This document shows positions 43,317 through 52,425 of a stretch of DNA of 64,000 bases, in pieces; the stretch's first letter is position 1, and each line of letters opens with the position of its first letter. Made by a program: the position numbers and the translations under genes. The notes below the pieces were generated by a model. The model searched no databases. It worked only from the letters and a program-made list of their open reading frames with translations, and was not told where the DNA came from. The DNA is from Chloroflexi bacterium HGW-Chloroflexi-6 (GTDB lineage: Bacteria; Chloroflexota; Anaerolineae; Anaerolineales; Villigracilaceae): contig PHBU01000010.1 of assembly GCA_002840685.1 (NCBI GenBank), positions 124,001-188,000 of the forward strand, read 5' to 3'.

Positions 43317-44666
43317 ATGAAAAAAACGATATCCGCCCTCATATCCCTGCTGGGAAAACTCGGACAGGGCTACGCGCCTTATTTTGTAGTTCTCGCTCAT
43401 ATTGTGCTGGGCGCAGTTTTGGTTTTTGCTAGCCCTCGTTCGACAATAGCTTTTCTGTTTTTACTGGCCGCTCTGGCTGAAATCTACTATTTCAAACTTC
43501 ATAACGGATTTAAAGCGCTGGCGATTGCCATCCTGTTGCTCGGCATCATGCCCATTCTGGGGTTGCGCAATATCTTCTACCTGGAAGTCATCTTCCAGAT
43601 CAGCGTATTCGCCGCCCTGGCGCTCGGGTTGAACATCGTGGTCGGGTTTGCCGGGTTGTTGAACCTGGGCTACGCCGCTTTTTATGCGGTTGGCGCTTAT
43701 CTGTGGGGCTTCTTTGGCTCACAGCAGATGTTCCTGCTGAATGAAACCCCCGGCACCGCCCCGGTAGGAACGCCTTTCTTCCTGCCGCAGGATTATTTCT
43801 ATCTCTTCCTGATCTTGGGTGCGATCGTTGCAGCCCTGATCGGTCTATTATTGGGGCTGCCCGTCCTGCGGGTTCGCGGCGATTACCTGGCGATTGTGAC
43901 CCTTGGCTTCGGCGAAGTGATCCGCGTGCTGGCCAATAACCTCGACAAACCACTCAACTTGACCAACGGCCCGCAGGGCATCACGCCTATCCAGCGTCCG
44001 ACGCTGACCCCGGAGTTTGTCGATGGTTTTAATAACATCTTCACCGGGATCATTGGCCGGCCGGTTTCCAACGGTGAACTGTACAACGTTTTGTTCTATG
44101 TTCTGTCACTGCTGATCGTTGGGGTTATTATTCTGGTTGCCCGCAACCTCGAGGACTCAAAACTTGGCCGGGCCTGGACAGCTATCCGCGAAGACGAGAC
44201 CGCGGCCATTGCGATGGGCATTCCGCTGGTCAAAATGAAGCTGATTGCTTTCGCCGTCGGCGCTTCCTTTGCCGGAACGATGGGCGTGCTGGTTGCCGCC
44301 AGCCGTACTTTTGTCAGCCCCGAGTCATTCTCGTTCATGCAGTCGATCGGTGTGCTGACGATGGTCATTCTGGGCGGTATCGGCAGCATCCCGGGCGTTA
44401 TTCTGGGCGCGGCGGTGGTCACCATTCTCAACTTGCAAGTTCTGCAGGGGCTTTCGCTCTACTTAAGCCAGTTGCGCCAGAGTGACGCCGTCATCCCGCT
44501 GATCAATTTTGCCTGGCGAGACCTGTCCACCCAAATGGACCCGGCCAAATACCAGCGTTTGCTGTTTGGCCTGATCTTGATCCTGATGATGATTTTCCGC
44601 CCGTCAGGTCTGATACCGGCGGAGCGCCGCAAGCGTGAAGCTGTCGAAAAGACGAAGTCAGAATAG
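43317..44666 (+). CDS. livM: Branched-chain amino-acid ABC transporter permease LivM (operon 2)
   Basis: A 449-residue LivM-type permease with about ten helices. Motifs include 'ALGLNIVVGFAGLLNLGYAAFYAVGAY', 'LPVLRVRGDYLAIVTLGFGE' and the ATPase-contact loop 'IREDETAAIAMGIPLVKMKL'. It follows livH by 11 bp with GGAG before the ATG. It matches the usual LivM better than the operon-1 paralogue. Confidence 0.95.
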   Translation: MKKTISALISLLGKLGQGYAPYFVVLAHIVLGAVLVFASPRSTIAFLFLLAALAEIYYFKLHNGFKALAIAILLLGIMPILGLRNIFYLEVIFQISVFAALALGLNIVVGFAGLLNLGYAAFYAVGAYLWGFFGSQQMFLLNETPGTAPVGTPFFLPQDYFYLFLILGAIVAALIGLLLGLPVLRVRGDYLAIVTLGFGEVIRVLANNLDKPLNLTNGPQGITPIQRPTLTPEFVDGFNNIFTGIIGRPVSNGELYNVLFYVLSLLIVGVIILVARNLEDSKLGRAWTAIREDETAAIAMGIPLVKMKLIAFAVGASFAGTMGVLVAASRTFVSPESFSFMQSIGVLTMVILGGIGSIPGVILGAAVVTILNLQVLQGLSLYLSQLRQSDAVIPLINFAWRDLSTQMDPAKYQRLLFGLILILMMIFRPSGLIPAERRKREAVEKTKSE

Positions 44667-44680
44667 GGAGAGAAGACATT

Positions 44681-45481
44681 ATGCCTTTACTTGAAACCAC
44701 TGACGTCGTAAAACGGTTTGGCGGGTTGACAGCCGTCAATCGAATGAACTTTAAGCTTGAAAAAGGACAGATCGTTTCGATCATCGGGCCCAACGGTGCC
44801 GGGAAAACAACGTTTTTTAACACCCTGACAGGCATCTACCGCCCGGAAGAAGGCTCGGTCAATTTCAACGGAAAATCGTTGGTTGGGCTGCGCCCGGATC
44901 AAATTGTCGAGCGCGGCATTGCCCGTACTTTTCAGAATATCCGCCTGTTTAGCGAGATGAGCGTCATCGAAAATATTTTGGTTGGCATGTCGGTTCATCT
45001 TAAACAAAACATGCTCTCGGCAACCCTGCGCACGAAAGCTTTCAAGAAAGAAGAACAGGAAGCTGAAGCCAGAGCCTTTGATTTGATCAAATATGTCGGC
45101 CTCGATCTGGCTGTCAGCAACGAGTTGGCCAAGAACCTGCCCTACGGCGGACAGCGCCGGGTTGAAATCGCCCGCGCTCTGGCAGCCAATCCGCTCTTGC
45201 TGCTGCTGGACGAGCCCACCGCCGGAATGAACCCACAGGAAACCGAAGACGCTGTTCGGCTCTTCCGCCGCATCCGCGATGAAAGAGGCGTGACGATCCT
45301 GCTTATCGAACACGATATGCGGGTGGTCATGAATATTTCTGAGCGCATCAGTGTCATGGATTATGGTGAAAAAATCGCCGAGGGACTCCCGGCTGAAATC
45401 CGCGCCAACCCCAAGGTGATCGAGGCCTATCTCGGGCGCGGAGCAGTTGCAGGTCAGCATGAAGCCAAGGAGGTCGCATGA
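44681..45481 (+). CDS. livG: Branched-chain amino-acid ABC transporter ATPase LivG (operon 2)
   Basis: A 266-residue ATPase with Walker A 'GPNGAGKTT', signature 'LPYGGQRRVEIARAL', Walker B 'LLLLDEPTAGMNP' and H-loop 'LIEHDM'. GGGAGAGAAG lies just before the ATG. It overlaps livF by 4 bp. Confidence 0.96.
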   Translation: MPLLETTDVVKRFGGLTAVNRMNFKLEKGQIVSIIGPNGAGKTTFFNTLTGIYRPEEGSVNFNGKSLVGLRPDQIVERGIARTFQNIRLFSEMSVIENILVGMSVHLKQNMLSATLRTKAFKKEEQEAEARAFDLIKYVGLDLAVSNELAKNLPYGGQRRVEIARALAANPLLLLLDEPTAGMNPQETEDAVRLFRRIRDERGVTILLIEHDMRVVMNISERISVMDYGEKIAEGLPAEIRANPKVIEAYLGRGAVAGQHEAKEVA

Positions 45482-46197
45482 GCAAGACCATCCTGAAACT
45501 CGACAATGTACACTCTTACTACGGGCGCATCCATGCCCTGAAAGGGATTTCGATCGAGGTCAACGAAGGCGAGATCGTAACTCTGATTGGCGCGAACGGG
45601 GCTGGCAAGTCGACCACCCTGCGCACCATTTCGGGCCTGATCCATCCACGCCAAGGGAGTGTCTCTTTCGATGGACACGATATTTCGCACACCGAGCCGC
45701 ACCTGATTGTTCAACGCGGGCTTGGGCACGTTCCCGAAGGACGCGGGGTCTTCCCCAAATTGACCGTGCGCGAAAATATGGAATTGGGTGCCTTCAACCT
45801 GAATGATCGCGATGAACTGGAACGCCGCCTGGACTATGCCTTCAGCCTGTTTCCGCGTCTGAAAGAGCGCGTCAACCAGAAGGGCGGCACGCTTTCTGGC
45901 GGCGAACAACAAATGCTGGCCACCGCCCGCGGATTGATGCTCAATCCGCGTGTGCTGATGCTCGATGAACCATCGATGGGTCTGGCCCCGGTGCTGGTCG
46001 AGTTGATTTTTGATATCATCAAGACAATGAACGAAAAGGGAACCACCATTTTGCTGGTCGAGCAAAATGCCCTGATGGCGCTCTCCATCGCCCATCGCGG
46101 CTACGTTCTGCAGACCGGGCAAATCGTGATCAGTGATACTGCCGAAAATCTCAAGAAAAACGAAATGGTGCAGCACGCCTATCTGGGCGTGGAATAG
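45478..46197 (+). CDS. livF: Branched-chain amino-acid ABC transporter ATPase LivF (operon 2)
   Basis: A 239-residue ATPase with Walker A 'GANGAGKSTT', signature 'SGGEQQMLATARGL', Walker B 'LMLDEPSMGLAP' and H-loop 'LLVEQNAL'. It is the last gene of operon 2 and is followed by a strong terminator. Confidence 0.96.
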   Translation: MSKTILKLDNVHSYYGRIHALKGISIEVNEGEIVTLIGANGAGKSTTLRTISGLIHPRQGSVSFDGHDISHTEPHLIVQRGLGHVPEGRGVFPKLTVRENMELGAFNLNDRDELERRLDYAFSLFPRLKERVNQKGGTLSGGEQQMLATARGLMLNPRVLMLDEPSMGLAPVLVELIFDIIKTMNEKGTTILLVEQNALMALSIAHRGYVLQTGQIVISDTAENLKKNEMVQHAYLGVE

Positions 46198-46212
46198 CCG
46201 GATGATTGTAAT

Positions 46213-46246
46213 AAAAAGCGCAGGCGAAAAACCTGCGCTTTTTATT
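46213..46246 (+). terminator. Terminator of liv operon 2
   Basis: AAAAAGCGCAGG pairs perfectly with CCTGCGCTTTTT around a 7-nt loop, followed by ATTAT. Confidence 0.9.
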
Positions 46247-46370
46247 ATGGATTTTCTGATGTCCCATTAAAAAAGCAAAAACATGGAAGCTTTCCAAACT
46301 GTTGATTGATTTACTATTCTCTTCCCCATAAAATCGAGATAAGTAAAAATACTTTTCAGGAGATGCCAGT

Positions 46371-47132
46371 ATGATAGATGCCCTGCTTCCCTTTGCAAAA
46401 ACTTTCCTTAACGCCATATTGATCGCGTTCGTTGGATATTTGGCAGCTTTCATTGTTTTTAAGGTTTTGCAAAGCTGGCTGGCAAAGCCGTTGGGGAAAA
46501 CCTGGGCGCTTTTCATCGGTCGTCTGGCCTGGCTGGCTGTCATGATTTTTGCCTTTAAAATCATTCTCGATCAAACCGGAGCAACCGGCCTGGTGGTTGT
46601 CCTGGCCACCGCTGTAACAGGGGCGCTGGCGATCGGCTCGGAGGGTTTGGCTGCCGACCTGGTTGCCGGGCTGATCTTGTTTTTTACAAAACCGTTTGAA
46701 ATCGATGAATACGTTGCCGTTGGTGAGTTTGAAGGCACAGTGGTATCAATCAGCACCACTTTTACCGCTCTCGATAGCTACAACGGTACGCGTATTATCT
46801 TGCGAAATTCAGTTGTTTTGAACAACACAATTGTAAATTACTCCACCAATCCGGGTCTGCGCATAGAAACCATCGTCCCGGTTCCGATCACAGAAGATTT
46901 GGAAAAAGTTGTCGATGTGCTCTTCGCGGCTGTTCAGACCTTTGAACCGCAAGCCCACGAAACCTGGTTTAAACCCCACGTAAATATGGGGGCGATCAAT
47001 TTTGGATACGCTGAGTTCAAAATCCGCTTTTTCATTCCTGTCGATGATTCTTTTGGCGTCCAGCGCATGCGCATGTTTAAGCACGCCGTCAAGGCCTTGA
47101 AAGAAGCCGGTATCACGACGATGAAAGCCTAG
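46371..47132 (+). CDS. mscS: Mechanosensitive ion channel of the MscS family
   Basis: A 253-residue small-conductance mechanosensitive channel that releases solutes under hypo-osmotic stress. Two N-terminal helices (about 10-30 and 45-67) are followed by the pore-lining helix and beta domain: 'GALAIGSEGLAADLVAGLILFF', 'FEIDEYVAVGEFEGTVVSI' and 'RIILRNSVVLNNTIVNYS' (the usual xxxPN position reads RNS). AGGAG lies 8 bases before the ATG. It lies 5 bp before a Thr/Pro-rich gene. Confidence 0.92.
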   Translation: MIDALLPFAKTFLNAILIAFVGYLAAFIVFKVLQSWLAKPLGKTWALFIGRLAWLAVMIFAFKIILDQTGATGLVVVLATAVTGALAIGSEGLAADLVAGLILFFTKPFEIDEYVAVGEFEGTVVSISTTFTALDSYNGTRIILRNSVVLNNTIVNYSTNPGLRIETIVPVPITEDLEKVVDVLFAAVQTFEPQAHETWFKPHVNMGAINFGYAEFKIRFFIPVDDSFGVQRMRMFKHAVKALKEAGITTMKA

Positions 47133-47136
47133 ATCG

Positions 47137-48480
47137 ATGGAAAATTTCAGTACGGACCGCGAAAATACGCCAGGCAACCTTGGTATAGGTGGGGATGGAT
47201 TCGCCTTAAATGATGAATTCGGAAGTCCGCGGGCCAAATCCACACATCGCCGCATAGTTCAGCGCCCAAGCCAGGCGTCCCGATTTATGCGCATCATGGT
47301 TGGATCAGTGCTGACAACAACCATGATCGCCACTGCAGGGTTTGGTGCGTTACCCAAAAGTCCGTTGACCGAACAATTTCGAGAAGTTATTGATGAAAAT
47401 ATTCCTGCCGAGTTTGTGGCACCCATCAACGATGCGTTGGAGCAGGCAGGCTTGGAGACTATCCCAGCCTCGCAATCGCTTGAGACAATATATCAAAACG
47501 ATGCAGCGCCTACGTTTCTGGATAGCGTTGTCGCTATTGCCAATGGAGATGGACTCGGTGGGGCAAACCCGGGTTCGGATTCTGAGCCGCTCCTCTTTGA
47601 TGCCATCGCTGCACTATTATCGCCACAAGATGCTCAAACACCTACCGCGGAATTTACTGCAACCCTTCTCTCTACCGAGACACTCACGCCCGATGTAACC
47701 CCGACCGGTACTGCTACCCTGACAACCCCTACTCTGGCAGCAACCATCACTATCAGCAATACCAGCACAGTTTTGCCTTCGTTGACCACAACTTTTGTCC
47801 CGGCAACCATCCAACCCAGCGCAACCAGAACAAAAAACCCGACCCGTACCTGGACCCCTTCCTGGACACCAACCTTTACGGCTAGCCCTACATCGACATG
47901 GACACCAACCTTTACGGCCAGCCCCTCATCGACATGGACACCAACCTTTACCGCAAGTCCCACTTCAACCTGGACGCCTACGCTTACCGCGAGCCCCACA
48001 TTTACCTTGACGTCCACGCAGACTGCAAGCCCCACCTGGACGCCTTCGTCAACTGCAACCACAGTCGCTACTGAAACGGCATCCCCTACTCCGGAGAACC
48101 CACCCCCTCCCCAAACCGGATTTATCATCAGCGCAGTTAGTTTTAATGGCGCTGGTTCAGTCGTGAATGTTAGCCCTGATTCTTCTGTCACAATTACGTA
48201 CAATTTTCAAATTTTCAGTGATGATTGTCCGGGTTGTATCACGCAATTGATGACGGGGTTCGCCTCCAGCCATGGTGGGGCCTGTGCTTACAATGGCAGT
48301 CCAGGGATTTATCCTGGCGCATACGGGTTTGAAAATATTACTCTTTACGCTCCGCTCACGGCAGGGACATATGATGTCTATGCCGTTTCTGCCTGGCAGT
48401 ATAACTGCATAGATGCACTTAACGCATACCCCAGCGGAATCTTCTCACAGATTATTGGGCAAATTGTTGTGACTCCGTAG
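47137..48480 (+). CDS. Membrane-anchored Thr/Pro-repeat protein of unknown function
   Basis: A 447-residue protein. A hydrophilic N-terminus of about 50 residues precedes one transmembrane segment (about 51-72), so the rest is outside the cell. After a helical region (75-165) comes a long Thr/Ser/Pro stalk (about 165-325) with four near-perfect 12-residue repeats 'TWTPTFTASPTS', and then a C-terminal beta-rich domain of about 120 residues ('GFIISAVSFNGAG', 'DDCPGCITQLMTGF') with several cysteines. The terminal domain may bind a ligand at the end of the stalk. The start 4 bp after mscS lacks a ribosome site; an internal ATG before the helix is possible. No family recognised. Confidence 0.65.
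   Translation: MENFSTDRENTPGNLGIGGDGFALNDEFGSPRAKSTHRRIVQRPSQASRFMRIMVGSVLTTTMIATAGFGALPKSPLTEQFREVIDENIPAEFVAPINDALEQAGLETIPASQSLETIYQNDAAPTFLDSVVAIANGDGLGGANPGSDSEPLLFDAIAALLSPQDAQTPTAEFTATLLSTETLTPDVTPTGTATLTTPTLAATITISNTSTVLPSLTTTFVPATIQPSATRTKNPTRTWTPSWTPTFTASPTSTWTPTFTASPSSTWTPTFTASPTSTWTPTLTASPTFTLTSTQTASPTWTPSSTATTVATETASPTPENPPPPQTGFIISAVSFNGAGSVVNVSPDSSVTITYNFQIFSDDCPGCITQLMTGFASSHGGACAYNGSPGIYPGAYGFENITLYAPLTAGTYDVYAVSAWQYNCIDALNAYPSGIFSQIIGQIVVTP
47863..48042 (+). repeat. 36-bp tandem coding repeat
   Basis: Four head-to-tail 36-bp units start at 47863, 47899, 47935 and 47971, each encoding a 12-residue Trp/Thr/Pro unit. A degenerate unit starts at 48007 and a shortened one follows at 48037. 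Copy number could vary by slippage. Confidence 0.85.
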
Positions 48481-48662
48481 CGCTTGCTGCCATTTTCTTG
48501 CATGCAGCAAAACCTTCAGTTTGGCCAGGAGGGGGTAAAATCAGAGCAGTTATTGCTATTCAAATTTTCCCATCTTAGCGGTAAAAAACAACCAACTCTT
48601 CGAAAGCGGAAAGGCAACGGGAAATTCGCCCTGTGCGCCCATTGATGATATGGAGCATGCTT

Positions 48663-49376
48663 ATGAGTAGAAACCAGGTTTCGCTTTTGGTGGCGCTTGC
48701 TGTGTTAACGCTGGCCTGTGTTCTCCTGCCTGTTACAGTGACTGAAGGGCCGGATGAGCCAACGGCTCTCCCGCCGACCCCGACTGGTTCCGCATCCACT
48801 GCGACCGCCGCTGTGCTTCCGACCGAGGCAGCTGCCTCGCCAACCTTGACCTTGCCCCTGGCTGAGGTGCTTGCCCCGGAAGAGCGCTTGGATACCGTTA
48901 CCGACGAAACCAACGCCATCCGGGCCAACATCCCCACCGTTTGGACAGATACACGTACCGATCCCTGGCTGGATGCAAAAGGCAATACCCTTGGCATTAT
49001 CTTTCTCGCCTCCACCGATATTGAGGCCTTTCTGGCTTTCAAAGCCGAAGGTGTGGCAATTTCTGTTTCCCGGCGTTTACCGGTTGGGTATACCCAACTG
49101 CTGGATGAAGAATATGAATTTTATGTCACGCGTTGCCAGGATACCTACAAAACGCGCTGGAAGCTGGATGGCTCTGTCTACCGTGGAATGTATTTTGTTT
49201 TTGGCGAATGCGACCAGACTCGAGACGCCTGGCTTTCCTTGTTTTCCGTGGTCAGCCAGCAGGATTCGTCGCAATATATTGCGCGGGTTGTTGGCTATGA
49301 CATGATCCCAACCTATGGCGATACATTCAGGGATATCATCATGGATTTTGAAGTTTTTCCTGAAAATTTACCCTGA
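48663..49376 (+). CDS. Predicted lipoprotein of unknown function
   Basis: A 237-residue protein with a lipoprotein signal peptide ending 'LTLAC' (Cys19), a Pro/Thr/Ala linker to about residue 70, and a mixed alpha/beta domain of about 160 residues ('IPTVWTDTRTDPWLD', 'GIIFLASTDIEAFLAF', 'YEFYVTRCQDTYKTRW'). That domain resembles the small serine-protease-adjacent lipoproteins of Chloroflexota only in style, so I assign no family. GGAG lies 8 bases before the ATG; in-frame start codons further upstream lack one. The 182 bp before it hold no gene. Confidence 0.7.
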   Translation: MSRNQVSLLVALAVLTLACVLLPVTVTEGPDEPTALPPTPTGSASTATAAVLPTEAAASPTLTLPLAEVLAPEERLDTVTDETNAIRANIPTVWTDTRTDPWLDAKGNTLGIIFLASTDIEAFLAFKAEGVAISVSRRLPVGYTQLLDEEYEFYVTRCQDTYKTRWKLDGSVYRGMYFVFGECDQTRDAWLSLFSVVSQQDSSQYIARVVGYDMIPTYGDTFRDIIMDFEVFPENLP

Positions 49377-49400
49377 TTTCTTTCCAAGGAGTTTTTCGGT

Positions 49401-49922
49401 ATGCCGAACAAAATCCTCGTCACTTATGCAACCTGTACTGGCTCGACCCGCGGCGTTGCCGAGGCCATTGGCAAAACCCTATCCGAAGGCGGCGCACAGG
49501 TGGATGTGCTGCCTATGCAGGAAGTCAAAGATCTTTCAGCGTACCGGGCGGTTGTTGCCGGCAGCGCCATTCAGGGTAAAAAATGGCTGCCCGAAGCGCT
49601 GCAGTTTGTTCAAAAGAACCGGGCGGATCTGTCCAGCAAGCCTTTTGCTGCTTTCCTGGTTTGCATGACCCTCGCCATGCCCAATGGCGAGAGTTACCGG
49701 CCCTTTGTGGCTGAGTTTCTGGCCCCGGTGCGGATGCTGGTCAAGCCAGCCAGCGAAGGCCTGTTTGCCGGCGTGCTGGATATTTCAAAAGTGCCGACGC
49801 TGCGCGACCGCTTGATGTTTCGTCTGAGTGTGTTGTTCGGGGCCTGGAAAGAGGGCGACCATCGCAATTGGACTGCCATCCGGGCCTGGGCCGAGGGCCT
49901 GCAGCCCAAATTATTATCTTAG
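49401..49922 (+). CDS. Flavodoxin-domain protein (HemG-like)
   Basis: A 173-residue protein of the flavodoxin-5/HemG group, with the FMN phosphate loop 'YATCTGSTRGVAEAIG' and a second conserved segment 'AVVAGSAIQGKKWLPEALQFV'. Such proteins are menaquinone-linked protoporphyrinogen oxidases or flavodoxin-like electron carriers. The sequence alone does not separate these. AAGGAG precedes the ATG by 10 bases. A multi-pass membrane protein follows after 26 bp. Confidence 0.85.
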   Translation: MPNKILVTYATCTGSTRGVAEAIGKTLSEGGAQVDVLPMQEVKDLSAYRAVVAGSAIQGKKWLPEALQFVQKNRADLSSKPFAAFLVCMTLAMPNGESYRPFVAEFLAPVRMLVKPASEGLFAGVLDISKVPTLRDRLMFRLSVLFGAWKEGDHRNWTAIRAWAEGLQPKLLS

Positions 49923-49948
49923 GAAGATCAGAACAAACGAGGAAAACA

Positions 49949-50740
49949 ATGAATGATGCAAAACTTCCCATTCTCCGCGATTTGTCGCGGGACTACATGC
50001 TCTCGTTTCTCGTAGCTGCCTTGATGGCGGCGGCCTCCCTGGCGGGCCTGTTCTTTCAGGGCGTTATTTACCCTGATGAGGCGCTGCGCCATTCTTTTAT
50101 TTCCAACGATGTGGTCAATTTGTTGATAGGCTTGCCGATCTTGTTTGCATCGATGGCGCTTGCCCGGCGTGGAAAATTGATTGGACTGTTGTTCTGGCCG
50201 GGGGCCTTGTTATATGTGACTTATAACTATATTGCCTATGCAGTTGCGATGCCATTCACCTGGCAATTCATCCTTTATCTGGTGCTGGCCGCGCTGAGCG
50301 GATTTTCCGTTTATCGTTTGCTGACCGCTTTCGACACACAGGCGATTGCGCGCAGCTTGAGTGGCAAAGTTCCGGAACGCTTCGCCGGAGCGGTCTTGGC
50401 CGGGTTTGGATTATTGTTCTTCGCGATGCGGGTTGGGGTTGTGCTGGGCGGCCAGGGCGGCCCCGAGGCGGCCGTCGCGGTTGCAGACCTGTTTACGATG
50501 CCATTCTGGGTCATTGGCGGGGTTTTGCTGTGGCGCAAGCGGCCCTTTGGCTACGCCAGCGGTGCGGGGCTGCTTTTCCAGGCCAGCATGTTGTTTATCG
50601 GCCTGCTCGTCTTTTTTATCTTGCAGCCGCTTGTGGCAGGTGTGCCTTTCCCGGTTGAAGATTTTGTTGTGATCGCGGTTATGGGGCTGGTGTGTTTTGT
50701 CCCGTTTGGGCTGTTTGTGCGCGGCATCCTTCGCGCCTAA
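49949..50740 (+). CDS. Multi-pass membrane protein of unknown function
   Basis: A 263-residue protein with about seven to eight hydrophobic segments from residue 20 onward, separated by short loops ('ARRGKLIG', 'YPDEALRHSF', 'GQGGPEAAVAV'). No catalytic motif or transporter signature is visible. ACGAGGAAAA precedes the ATG. It follows the flavodoxin gene by 26 bp, so it could be a membrane partner of that flavoprotein. A longer reading frame starting upstream overlaps the flavodoxin and is not supported. Confidence 0.75.
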   Translation: MNDAKLPILRDLSRDYMLSFLVAALMAAASLAGLFFQGVIYPDEALRHSFISNDVVNLLIGLPILFASMALARRGKLIGLLFWPGALLYVTYNYIAYAVAMPFTWQFILYLVLAALSGFSVYRLLTAFDTQAIARSLSGKVPERFAGAVLAGFGLLFFAMRVGVVLGGQGGPEAAVAVADLFTMPFWVIGGVLLWRKRPFGYASGAGLLFQASMLFIGLLVFFILQPLVAGVPFPVEDFVVIAVMGLVCFVPFGLFVRGILRA

Positions 50741-50786
50741 GTTCGGTTTAAGTATATTTTTTGCCTCTTTGCGATCTCAGAATAAA

Positions 50787-50831
50787 TAAACGGGTCCGAA
50801 CTTGGTTACTAAACCAGCCCGGACCCGTTTA
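50787..50831. terminator. Bidirectional terminator between convergent genes
   Basis: TAAACGGGTCCG (50787-50798) pairs perfectly with 50820-50831, and the intervening 21 nt can form a small second hairpin. It ends the membrane-protein gene and the ABC-2 operon. Confidence 0.75.
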
Positions 50832-50851
50832 CGGTTAATAAGGGGAGAATC

Positions 50852-51634
50852 CTAGATCTCGATCTGAATCCCGCTGCCGCTTTCGTAGCGCCGCAGGCCG
50901 GTTTGGAAAACAAAAATTGCCAGTGCCAGAAATCCCAAAGAGCCGACGAACATCTGCGCCAGCACATCCCAGGTGAAGGAGCGCGCAAAGCTGGCCGGCA
51001 GCGCACCCATCAGCGCGGCCGGGATCAGGGTAAACAGGATCAGCTTGGCGGTATTATCAAACAGGGTGATCGGGTAGATGGCAAAGGTGATCATGGCGTT
51101 AACGGCCATCATCGTCAGGTTATTGGCGTTGCCGATCCAGAAGGCCAGGCTTTGCACCAGGATCAGGAAAGCTGCAAAAACCGTCGCGGAGAGCAGAATT
51201 GCCAGTGTGAAGCGCAGGAAACTTTCGGGGGTCAGCAGGCCGGAGGCGGCAAAGGACAAGAATCCGTACAGGAAATCGCCCAAGCCGCTGGCGATCGAAC
51301 GGCTGGCCAGGGCGTGCAGCAAAACCGGTTTGGGCAGGGAAAGGTAATAGTCCAGCCTGCCGCGCGTGATGATATCGCCCAGGGTGAAGGCGTTGCCAAA
51401 TAAAATGGAAACCAGGCCAAAGGCGCTGGCCGTGATCCCGAACGTCACATACATATCGGTCACGCCCCAGCCGCGCACATCCCGAAACCGGTCGAAGAAA
51501 ATAACCCAGACCAGGAAATAAATGCTGTTGTTGAGCATCATCCCGATCATCTGGGTCAGGAAGGATGCGCGGTACTCCATTGCGGATTGCAGGTTGGCTT
51601 TCCAGACGGCCAGGAGAAATTTGAGATTGTTCAT
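50852..51634 (-). CDS. ABC-2-type exporter permease (second subunit)
   Basis: A 260-residue membrane protein with six hydrophobic segments and an N-terminal amphipathic helix ('FLLAVWKANLQSAMEYRASF'). It resembles the ABC-2 family (ABC2_membrane_6 type) together with its neighbour. The pair with the ATPase should form an exporter of unknown substrate. It follows the first permease gene by 4 bp and ends at a shared terminator. Confidence 0.85.
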   Translation of the reverse strand: MNNLKFLLAVWKANLQSAMEYRASFLTQMIGMMLNNSIYFLVWVIFFDRFRDVRGWGVTDMYVTFGITASAFGLVSILFGNAFTLGDIITRGRLDYYLSLPKPVLLHALASRSIASGLGDFLYGFLSFAASGLLTPESFLRFTLAILLSATVFAAFLILVQSLAFWIGNANNLTMMAVNAMITFAIYPITLFDNTAKLILFTLIPAALMGALPASFARSFTWDVLAQMFVGSLGFLALAIFVFQTGLRRYESGSGIQIEI

Positions 51635-51638
51635 CGCT

Positions 51639-52424
51639 TTATCCTCCGTTGACTGTGAGATGAACCAGGCTGCGGCGATAGAAAAAGATCAGCAGCAGCG
51701 ACAGGCCCAGGATCCAGGCCAGTTGCATGCCGAACGTGGCGGCAAAAGCGGGCAGGGACGGTTCGACGAACAGGCGCGCCGGGCCGTAAACCATGGAGGC
51801 GAAAGGCAGGGAATGGGCGATGGTTTGCAGCCATTCGGGGTAAAAGTCGAGCGGGATCAGCAGGCCGCCCAGGATGAAGGCAAATTTCTGGTAGATCCAC
51901 TGAAAAGCCGAGATATCCTCCACAACGAAAGCCGAAAGCCCGATCATGGCGGCGATGCAGAAGTTGAGCGTCCAGGCTCCGAAGATGGTGATGATGACCA
52001 GCGGCCAACCGAGCGGGTCGGGCGGCGGACCGACCAGGAACCAGACCATCGCCCCGCCCAACACGGCGTTCATCACCCCGCGGAAGATGGTCTCACCCAT
52101 GGCGCTGCTGTAGTGGTAGAGCAGAAAGTCGTAGGGTTTGCTCAAGATGTAGGCGATCGAACCGTCCTTGACGGCATCGGAGATGGTATTGCCCAGGCGC
52201 GGACGGCTGAGTTCGATGGTTTCGGCCAGCATCAGGTACCAGAGGGTCGTGGCAACCGTCAGCCCGTTGATTTCCTGGGTTCCGGCGGCGGCGAAAGTGA
52301 CCCGCCAGAGCTGGTAGAAGATCCACATAAAGGGCAGGATCATCAGCGAGCGGCCAAACAGTTCGCCGGGGTAGGCCAGGCTGTTGATGAGCTGGATTTT
52401 GAAAATCGACCAGTATTTTTTCAT
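51639..52424 (-). CDS. ABC-2-type exporter permease (first subunit)
   Basis: A 261-residue membrane protein with six hydrophobic segments, beginning 'KKYWSIFKIQLINSLAYPGE', with 'EDISAFQWIYQKFAFILGG' in the middle. This is the other half of a heteromeric ABC-2 permease pair. It begins 1 bp after the ATPase stop codon and is followed by the second permease after 4 bp. Confidence 0.85.
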   Translation of the reverse strand: MKKYWSIFKIQLINSLAYPGELFGRSLMILPFMWIFYQLWRVTFAAAGTQEINGLTVATTLWYLMLAETIELSRPRLGNTISDAVKDGSIAYILSKPYDFLLYHYSSAMGETIFRGVMNAVLGGAMVWFLVGPPPDPLGWPLVIITIFGAWTLNFCIAAMIGLSAFVVEDISAFQWIYQKFAFILGGLLIPLDFYPEWLQTIAHSLPFASMVYGPARLFVEPSLPAFAATFGMQLAWILGLSLLLIFFYRRSLVHLTVNGG

Positions 52425-52425
52425 A

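Noticed and set aside
47850-48050. A CRISPR-like array
   Set aside because: The 36-bp periodicity is in frame, has no spacers and encodes a 12-residue protein repeat.
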